Under the pieces are notes generated by a model, which was not told the DNA's origin, searched no databases, and was given only the letters and a program-made list of their open reading frames with translations. A stretch of DNA of 7,662 nt from an uncultured Opitutia bacterium (GTDB lineage Bacteria; Verrucomicrobiota; Verrucomicrobiia; Opitutales; UBA953): assembly GCA_937875975.1 (NCBI GenBank), contig CALEEU010000295.1:1-7662 (forward strand). Reading direction: 5' to 3'. The translations under genes and the position numbers were made by a program. How positions within the stretch are numbered: the first letter of the stretch is position 1; each line of letters opens with the position of its first letter. Of this stretch, positions 1 through 5,964 are shown one piece after another.

Positions 1-1184
1 GCTACAATCCTCACTCCGTCACCAAGCTGACGGGCGAAAAGAAGGACGCGATGCTTGCCAAGATGCGCGACGAATTCCCGCAGCACTGGTCCGTGAAGGA
101 CGGCGATATCTTCAACACCGGCACCGGCGCTTACGCGACGACCGATAAGGACTACGGCGACTTCGAACTGGTGCTCGAATACAACATGGCCCCGAAGGGC
201 GACTCCGGCGTCTATCTCCGCGGCGTGCCGCAGGTCCAGATCTGGGACCCGACCGACGAGAAGGCCTTCAAACATGGCGCCCAGCTCGGCTCGGGTGCCC
301 TTTGGAACAACTCCCCCGGCAAGCCTGGCAAGGATCCGCTGGTCCTGGCCGATAAGCCCGCCGGCGAATGGAACACGATGCGCATCCTGATGGTCGGTGC
401 CCGCGTCAGTATCTGGCTCAACGGCAAGCAGACCGTCGACCACGCTACGCTCGAGAACTACTACGATCGTAAGGCCGCCATCCCGGCCAAGGGGCCGATT
501 TCACTCCAGACGCACGGCGCCCCGATTCGCTGGCGCAACCTAGCGATCCGCGAGATCGCCGGTGCCGAAGCCAACCAGCTCTTGGCCACGAAGGCCAACG
601 AAAGCTTCAAAGCCATCTTCAACGGCAAGGACTTCACTGGCTGGGCCGGCCCGGTCGAGAACTATCAAGTCGTGGATGGCGCCATCGTCTGCAAGAAGGG
701 CAAGGGCGGACATCCGTACTACGATCGCAAGCTGCGCGACTTCGCGGTCCGCCTCGAATTCAAGCTTCCTTCCGCGGGCAACAATGGTCTCGCGATCCGC
801 TACCCCGGCAAGGGCGACCCGGCCTATGACGCGATGTGCGAACTGCAGGTTCTCGCCGAGGACTACGAAAAGGTGAAGGGCAAGCTCGACCCCCGCCAGC
901 TGCACGGTTCGGCCTACGGCATGGTCGGCGCCCAAGGAGGCTTCCAGCGCCCGATCGGCGAATGGAACTTCCAGGAAGTCACGGTTGTGGGCTCCACCCT
1001 CAAGGTCGAACTCAACGGCTTCGTCATCCTGGACGCCGACCTCGCCAAGGTCGATCCCGCCTCGGTCATGGGCAAGAAGAAGCATCCCGGCCTCGGCCTG
1101 ACCGAAGGCTACTTTGGTTTTGCTGGCCACAACGACGCCGCGGCTTTCCGGAACATCGAGATCAAGGAACTGGCCGCCAAGTAA
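1..1184 (+). CDS. Tandem DUF1080 (3-keto-disaccharide hydrolase) protein, 5'-truncated
   Basis: The reading frame is open from base 3 with no stop, so the true start lies before the window; the ATG at 51 is internal. The visible 393 residues contain two DUF1080 (PF06439) concanavalin-like domains. Domain 1 covers about residues 1-185 and carries the family hallmarks DSGVYLRG and VQIWDP. Domain 2 covers about 199-393 and opens with FNGKDFTGW. The halves align internally: GEWN followed by a beta strand ending in LNG occurs in both, and RWRNLAIREI ends domain 1 as FRNIEIKEL ends domain 2. Family members are normally secreted; some hydrolyse 3-keto-glycosides made by a sugar 3-dehydrogenase. The signal peptide would lie outside the window. 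The stop at 1182-1184 is followed by a strong terminator, so transcription probably ends before the next gene. The family assignment is secure; the substrate is unknown, and a carbohydrate-binding rather than catalytic role is possible. Confidence 0.93.
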   Translation, partial: YNPHSVTKLTGEKKDAMLAKMRDEFPQHWSVKDGDIFNTGTGAYATTDKDYGDFELVLEYNMAPKGDSGVYLRGVPQVQIWDPTDEKAFKHGAQLGSGALWNNSPGKPGKDPLVLADKPAGEWNTMRILMVGARVSIWLNGKQTVDHATLENYYDRKAAIPAKGPISLQTHGAPIRWRNLAIREIAGAEANQLLATKANESFKAIFNGKDFTGWAGPVENYQVVDGAIVCKKGKGGHPYYDRKLRDFAVRLEFKLPSAGNNGLAIRYPGKGDPAYDAMCELQVLAEDYEKVKGKLDPRQLHGSAYGMVGAQGGFQRPIGEWNFQEVTVVGSTLKVELNGFVILDADLAKVDPASVMGKKKHPGLGLTEGYFGFAGHNDAAAFRNIEIKELAAK

Positions 1185-1205
1185 GCGTTCCTTCAGGCCT
1201 CCATC

Positions 1206-1231
1206 AAAACCCCTCGAAAGAGGGGTTTTTT
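1206..1231 (+). terminator. Rho-independent terminator after the DUF1080 gene
   Basis: A perfect 10-bp inverted repeat, AAAACCCCTC (1206-1215) and GAGGGGTTTT (1220-1229), encloses a GAAA tetraloop (GNRA type, closed by C-G). It runs into six T residues (1226-1231). It starts 21 bases after the DUF1080 stop codon. It separates that gene from the PSD1 gene, which therefore probably has its own promoter. Confidence 0.93.
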
Positions 1232-1243
1232 ATTAACTGCTAA

Positions 1244-1270
1244 TTGCTATGCCCCAGCGAGGGTCTTAAT
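1244..1270 (+). promoter_or_regulatory. Weak candidate sigma70-like promoter for the PSD1-DUF1501 operon
   Basis: The spacer between the terminator and the PSD1 start contains a short AT-rich island in otherwise GC-rich DNA. TTGCTA (1244-1249) matches 4 of 6 bases of TTGACA, and CTTAAT (1265-1270) matches 4 of 6 of TATAAT, with a short 15-bp spacer. The position is right: a terminator lies just upstream and the start codon 20 bases downstream, giving a very short leader. The match is poor and PVC promoter consensus is not well defined, so this is only a candidate. No Shine-Dalgarno-like sequence precedes the ATG at 1291. Confidence 0.25.
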
Positions 1271-1290
1271 TATCTCCCATCGCAAGCCCC

Positions 1291-4200
1291 ATGCGTCCTT
1301 ACCGCCCCCTTCTCGCCGTCGCCGGCGCCCTGCTCTTTGCTTCATCGGCCTCAGCCGAGCGCATCCAGTTCAACCGCGACATCCGTCCGATCTTCTCCGA
1401 CACCTGTTACGCCTGTCACGGTCCAGATGAAAATAAAGTGAAGGGCAAGCTGCGCCTCGATTCCCTCGAAGCCGCGCGCAAGGGCGGTAAGTCCGGTGAA
1501 CCGGCCATCATGCCAGGTCATCCGGAGAAAAGCGAAGTGATGAAGCGCCTGCTGACAACCGACGCCGACGACCACATGCCTCCGGCGGAGTTCCACAAGG
1601 TGCTCAGCAAGGCGCAGATCGCCCTCGTCGAACAGTGGATCAAGGAAGGCGCCGAGTACCAAGGTCACTGGGCGTTCCAGATTCCGGTCAAGCCAGCCGT
1701 CCCGAAGATCCCGGCCGGCGGTAACGCGATCGATGCCTTCCTCGCCCAAGGCTTCGCCGCCAAAGGACTCAAGCCTAACGGCGAAGCCCCCAAGGCCACC
1801 CTGCTCCGCCGCGCCGCCCTCGACCTGACCGGCCTGCCTCCTTCCGACAGCGACTTACAGGCTTACCTAGCCGATTCTTCGCCTGAAGCCTGGTCCAAGG
1901 CGATCGACCGCCTGATGTCCTCGCCCCACTACGGCGAGAACATGGCGATGCAGTGGCTCGACTTCGCCCGCTACGCCGACTCGAACGGTTTCCAGAGCGA
2001 TACACAGCGTACGATGTGGCCCTACCGCGACTGGGTGATCAAGGCCTTCAATGACAACAAGCCGTTCGACGCCTTCACGGTCGAGCAGCTCGCCGGCGAC
2101 TTACTCCCGCACGCTACCCGCGATCAGATCGTCGCCACGGCCTTCCATCGCAACCATCGCCTCAATGGCGAGGGAGGCCGCATCGTCGAGGAATGGTTCG
2201 CCGAGAACGTCATTGATCGCATCGAGACCACCGGCTCCACCTGGATGGGCCTGACGATGAACTGCTGCCGCTGTCACGACCATAAGTACGACCCGATCTC
2301 GCAGAAGGAATTCTACCAATTCTTTGCTTACTTCAATTCGAACAACGAATCAGGGGTGCTCGGCGAATTCGGCGGTTCCGGTCGCACCCGTGCCGGCGGC
2401 AACACCGCCCCAATTCTTTCCCTCCCGACCGAGGAGCAACAAAAGCAGATCGACTTAGCCACTACTGCACTGAACTCGGCTGAGACCGCTCTGAAAGGCA
2501 TCCCATCCTCCCAGCCCGAACTCTTCGCGAAGTGGCTCGATCGTCAGCGTGCGGCGTTCTCGAAAGAAGGCGTGGCTTGGCAGCCCCTATCGGACGAAAA
2601 AGTGTCAGCTAAAGAAAATGCTGAGTTCAAACGCCTCGACGACGGCTCGTGGCTCGTCTCGGGCGGTACGGCCGACAAGGAAACCTACGTGGTCGAAGCC
2701 TCGCCTGCGCCGGGCCTGCTGACCGCCGTCCGCCTTGAAGCCCTGCCCGATGACTCCCATCCGGGCAAAAGCCTCGGCCGTGCCTTCAACGGCAACTTCG
2801 TACTCAGCGCCTTCGAGATCCGCCTGCGTACAGCCGACGGCAAGACGACTAACCTTCCGCTGGTGAAAGCGGAAACGGACTACGATCAAGCCGGCTGGAG
2901 CATCGCCAAGCTCGCCCCCGCCCCGATGACCAAGGGCAAGGCGAAGAAAGCCGATAACAACAAAGCAGGCTGGGCAATCGGCGGCAACCTAGCCGAGAAC
3001 CGCGTCCCGCGTAAGGCGATCTTCACCATCGCGCCGACGACCATCCCCGCCGGCGCCAAGCTGGTGGTGGTGATGCGCCACGAGTCGACCTCTAACCATA
3101 GCATCGGACGCTTCCGTCTGAACACCTCGGGTCAGGACGCGAAACTGCTCTCACTGAAGACTGACGCTGCGTCTGAAGCCGCTCGCCGACTCATGGCGAA
3201 GCCCGTCGACCAAATCACGCCGGCCGACCGCAAGGCGCTTGAGAAACTCTTCGTCGACAGTCCCGAACACCCCCGCTTCGCCGCGACCGCCAAGGTCGCC
3301 GCCGCGAAGACGGCCTTCGAGACGGCCAATAACGCGCCGGTCACGGTGATGGTGATGAACGAACTCCCCAAGCCGCGCGATGCCTTCGTGCTGCTCCGTG
3401 GCGAATACGATAAGATCGGCCCCAAGGTGGAACGCGCCCTCTTCCGCGCCTTGCCGCCGATGCCCGCCGGCGAACCCAATAACCGCCTCGGCTTCGCCCG
3501 CTGGTTGGTCAGTGGCACACACCCGCTCACGGGTCGCATCTGGGTCAATCGCGCCTGGGAACGTTTCTTCGGCATCGGCATCGTGAAGACGTCCGAAGAT
3601 TTCGGCTCTCAGGCCGAATGGCCGAGCAACCCTGAACTGCTCGACTGGCTCGCGGTCGAGTTCGTCGACCGTAAATGGGACATGAAGGCGATGCAGAAAC
3701 TCATCATGTCCAGCGCAGCCTATCGCCGCAGCGCCGCGGTCACTCCAGAGATGCTCGAGAAGGATCCCGATAATCGCCTCGTGGCCCGTGGTCCCCGTTT
3801 CCGCCTCCCGGCCGAAGTCATCCGCGACCAGGCCCTCTGGACAGCTGGCCTGCTCGTCGACAAGCAAGGCGGTCCCAGCGTGAAGCCTTACATGCCCGAA
3901 GCCGTCTGGGACGAGACCAGCGTCTACGGCGACATGCGTAATTACAAAGCCGAGACGGGTGAAGGCCTCTGGCGCCGTTCCCTCTATACGATTTGGAAAC
4001 GCACCGCAGCACCACCCACGATGCTGCTCTTCGATTCCGCCGGCCGCGAAGTGTGCACAGTGAAGCGCTCCCGCTCGAACACGCCGATGCAGGCGCTTTC
4101 TCTGCTCAATGAAGTCACCTTCGTCGAAGCCGCGCGCAAGCTTGCCGAGCAATCCCTCCGTCAACCCGGCGATAACGACGCGAAGTTGGCCTGGACCTTC

Positions 4201-4425
4201 CGCAAGGTGGTCCGCCGCGACGCGACACCGGCGGAACTCGCGGTACTGCGCAAGGGTCTCGATAAGCGCCTGGCGACTTATGCCGCCGACCCGTCCCTCG
4301 CACCCAAGCTCCTCGCCACTGGCGTGAGCCCGGCCGCCACCGACCTCGACCGCAACCAGCTGGCCGCTTGGACCGCCACCGCCAACATCCTCCTCAACCT
4401 CGACGAAACTGTCACCCGCGAATGA
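1291..4425 (+). CDS. PSCyt1-PSCyt2-PSD1 (DUF1549/DUF1553) cytochrome-like secreted protein
   Basis: This is a full-length 1044-residue member of the planctomycete cytochrome C family. Residues 1-22 form a Sec signal peptide, with likely cleavage after SASA. PSCyt1 (about 27-118) carries the heme-c motif CYACH at 39-43. PSCyt2/DUF1549 (about 143-350) contains LDLTGLPPS, HYGE and a second CxxCH, CCRCH at 325-329, within the family hallmark CHDHKYDP. Residues about 465-625 look like the beta-rich, discoidin-like middle region common in this family. It is interrupted by a lysine-rich insert at 543-558. PSD1/DUF1553 (about 731-1010) includes FARWLVSG, NRAWERFFG and SNTPMQALSLLN. Its stop overlaps the start of the DUF1501 gene, its usual partner in this family. 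The protein probably acts in the periplasm after heme attachment. Heme binding is inferred from the motifs; the biochemical role is unknown, with links to polysaccharide breakdown proposed. No ribosome binding site is visible; the signal peptide supports this start. Confidence 0.95.
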   Translation: MRPYRPLLAVAGALLFASSASAERIQFNRDIRPIFSDTCYACHGPDENKVKGKLRLDSLEAARKGGKSGEPAIMPGHPEKSEVMKRLLTTDADDHMPPAEFHKVLSKAQIALVEQWIKEGAEYQGHWAFQIPVKPAVPKIPAGGNAIDAFLAQGFAAKGLKPNGEAPKATLLRRAALDLTGLPPSDSDLQAYLADSSPEAWSKAIDRLMSSPHYGENMAMQWLDFARYADSNGFQSDTQRTMWPYRDWVIKAFNDNKPFDAFTVEQLAGDLLPHATRDQIVATAFHRNHRLNGEGGRIVEEWFAENVIDRIETTGSTWMGLTMNCCRCHDHKYDPISQKEFYQFFAYFNSNNESGVLGEFGGSGRTRAGGNTAPILSLPTEEQQKQIDLATTALNSAETALKGIPSSQPELFAKWLDRQRAAFSKEGVAWQPLSDEKVSAKENAEFKRLDDGSWLVSGGTADKETYVVEASPAPGLLTAVRLEALPDDSHPGKSLGRAFNGNFVLSAFEIRLRTADGKTTNLPLVKAETDYDQAGWSIAKLAPAPMTKGKAKKADNNKAGWAIGGNLAENRVPRKAIFTIAPTTIPAGAKLVVVMRHESTSNHSIGRFRLNTSGQDAKLLSLKTDAASEAARRLMAKPVDQITPADRKALEKLFVDSPEHPRFAATAKVAAAKTAFETANNAPVTVMVMNELPKPRDAFVLLRGEYDKIGPKVERALFRALPPMPAGEPNNRLGFARWLVSGTHPLTGRIWVNRAWERFFGIGIVKTSEDFGSQAEWPSNPELLDWLAVEFVDRKWDMKAMQKLIMSSAAYRRSAAVTPEMLEKDPDNRLVARGPRFRLPAEVIRDQALWTAGLLVDKQGGPSVKPYMPEAVWDETSVYGDMRNYKAETGEGLWRRSLYTIWKRTAAPPTMLLFDSAGREVCTVKRSRSNTPMQALSLLNEVTFVEAARKLAEQSLRQPGDNDAKLAWTFRKVVRRDATPAELAVLRKGLDKRLATYAADPSLAPKLLATGVSPAATDLDRNQLAAWTATANILLNLDETVTRE

Positions 4426-5885
4426 ACTGCAACGACCGTCAATTCCTTGGACTCGACGCGGCCACGAAGATGGCCCTGTCCCGCCGCACGTTCATCAAGG
4501 GCTCCGCGGGGGGTATCGGCCTCGCCGCGCTAGGTTCACTGATCGGCACTCCCGCCTTCGCCGCCAACCCGGGACTGGGCTTCCCGAACTTTAAACCAAA
4601 GGCGAAGCGCATCATCTACCTGTTCCAGTCCGGTGCTCCGTCCCAGATGGACCTCTTCGACCCAAAGCCCCAACTAGAAGCGATGCGCGGCAAGGATCTG
4701 CCAGATTCTATTCGCAAGGGACAGCGCCTGACGACGATGTCCTCGGGCCAGAAGAACTTCCCGGTCGCCCCATCGATCTTCAAATTCAAACAGCACGGTC
4801 AGTCGGGCAACTGGTTCAGCGAGCTGATGCCGCACATAGCCTCGAAGTCCGACGAATGGTGCGTGGTCCGCGCCATGCACACGGAAGCCATCAACCATGA
4901 CCCGGCGATCACGTTCATGCAGACGGGCTCGCAGTTAGCCGGTCGCCCGAGCATCGGCTCCTGGTCTGCCTACGGCCTCGGCAGCGAAAACGCCGACCTT
5001 CCCGCCTACGTGGTGATGACTTCCTTTGGTAGCGGTCGTCCTGACGACCAGCCGCTCTACGACCGCCTCTGGGGCGCGGGCTTCCTGCCTTCCAAACTCC
5101 AAGGGGTAAAGCTCCGCAATAAAGGCGAACGCGTCCTCTACCTCAAGGATCCCGAAGGTATCCCGCGTGAAGTCCGCCGCGAACAGCTCGACGAGCTGGC
5201 CGCTCTTAACAACCAGCGCCACGGCATCCTGGGCGACCCTGAAATCCAGACCCGTATCTCGCAATACGAGATGGCCTTCCGCATGCAGACGAGCGTCCCT
5301 GACCTGCTCGACCTCTCGAAGGAACCGCAGCACGTGCTCGACCTCTACGGTCCCGACGTGAAGCGGCCGGGCTCCTACGCCTCGAACTGCCTCCTGGCGC
5401 GTCGCCTCTGCGAACGCGACGTCCGCTTCGTCCAGCTCTTCCATATGGGCTGGGATCACCACGGCGGCCTCCCGAAGGCCATCAAGGGTCAGTGTAATGA
5501 CACCGACCAAGCCACGGCCGGACTGCTCACCGACCTCAAACAGCGTGGCCTGCTCGATGATACGCTCATCGTATGGGGCGGCGAATTCGGCCGCACGACC
5601 TACTCGCAGGGCGCGCTCTCGGAGACCAACTACGGCCGCGACCACCACCCCCGCTGCTTCTCGGTCCTGATGGCCGGCGCGGGCGTCAATAAGGGTACGA
5701 CCTACGGCGAGACCGACGACTTCAGCTACAACATCGTCAAGGAAGGCGTACACGTACACGACCTCAACGCGACCATCCTGCACCTGATGGGCGTCGAACA
5801 CACCCGCCTGACCTACCGTCACCAAGGCCGCGACTTCCGCCTCACCGATATCCACGGTGAAGTCGTCAAGAAGCTGCTGGCCTAA
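4422..5885 (+). CDS. DUF1501 protein, Tat-exported, alkaline phosphatase/sulfatase-like fold
   Basis: This 487-residue protein belongs to DUF1501 (PF07394), an alkaline-phosphatase-superfamily group of unknown activity. The start at 4422 gives an ATGA overlap with the PSD1 stop, pointing to translational coupling. A longer frame back to 4368 adds only unconserved residues inside the PSD1 C-terminus; M17 (4470) is an alternative. A clear Tat signal, SRRTFIK at 20-26, is followed by a hydrophobic stretch and AFA at 45-47, a likely cleavage site. Hallmarks are SGAPSQMDLFDPKP (70-83), GWDHHGG (343-349), VWGGEFGRT (384-392), GRDHHP (405-410) and VHVHDLNATILH (443-454). Their D, H and E residues could bind metal. 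It extends to the usual C-terminal HQGRDFRLTDI segment, so it looks complete. It lacks the CxPxR formylglycine motif and should not be called a sulfatase. Pairing with PSD1 proteins is a standard arrangement; shared function is inferred from that. Confidence 0.94.
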   Translation: MNCNDRQFLGLDAATKMALSRRTFIKGSAGGIGLAALGSLIGTPAFAANPGLGFPNFKPKAKRIIYLFQSGAPSQMDLFDPKPQLEAMRGKDLPDSIRKGQRLTTMSSGQKNFPVAPSIFKFKQHGQSGNWFSELMPHIASKSDEWCVVRAMHTEAINHDPAITFMQTGSQLAGRPSIGSWSAYGLGSENADLPAYVVMTSFGSGRPDDQPLYDRLWGAGFLPSKLQGVKLRNKGERVLYLKDPEGIPREVRREQLDELAALNNQRHGILGDPEIQTRISQYEMAFRMQTSVPDLLDLSKEPQHVLDLYGPDVKRPGSYASNCLLARRLCERDVRFVQLFHMGWDHHGGLPKAIKGQCNDTDQATAGLLTDLKQRGLLDDTLIVWGGEFGRTTYSQGALSETNYGRDHHPRCFSVLMAGAGVNKGTTYGETDDFSYNIVKEGVHVHDLNATILHLMGVEHTRLTYRHQGRDFRLTDIHGEVVKKLLA

Positions 5886-5964
5886 TCCTCGAGCCCTCAG
5901 GGCCTCGGGCTCTCCTGCCCTCTAGTCCTCCTGCCCACCGGCACTCGTGCCCTCGTGTGCTCGC
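5886..5964. other. CT-rich convergent intergenic spacer with short inverted repeats
   Basis: This 79-bp spacer lies between the convergent DUF1501 and sulfatase genes. The + strand is rich in C and T. GCCCTC occurs three times, at 5893-5898, 5917-5922 and 5949-5954. Two small inverted repeats are present: GAGCCC (5891-5896) with GGGCTC (5907-5912), and GGCAC (5940-5944) with GTGCC (5947-5951). Neither is followed by a T tract on either strand, so they are not convincing intrinsic terminators, though they could form RNA hairpins that limit read-through. I see no gene here. Confidence 0.4.

Noticed and set aside
540..1130. 196-codon minus-strand frame opposite the second DUF1080 domain
   Set aside because: Antisense shadow of a conserved domain.
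3151..4164. Long open frame (337 codons) on the minus strand inside the PSD1 gene
   Set aside because: It overlaps a full-length, clearly conserved gene. Long antisense frames are expected opposite GC-rich coding DNA, and the translation shows no recognisable domain.
4368..4421. Upstream start for the DUF1501 gene
   Set aside because: The 18 extra residues are Arg/Pro/His-rich, lie inside the conserved PSD1 C-terminus and would push the Tat motif too far from the N-terminus. The ATGA overlap at 4422 fits better.
4935..5855. 306-codon minus-strand frame inside the DUF1501 gene
   Set aside because: It is an antisense shadow of a conserved gene, with V/A/E/G-rich composition and no motif, signal or ribosome binding site.
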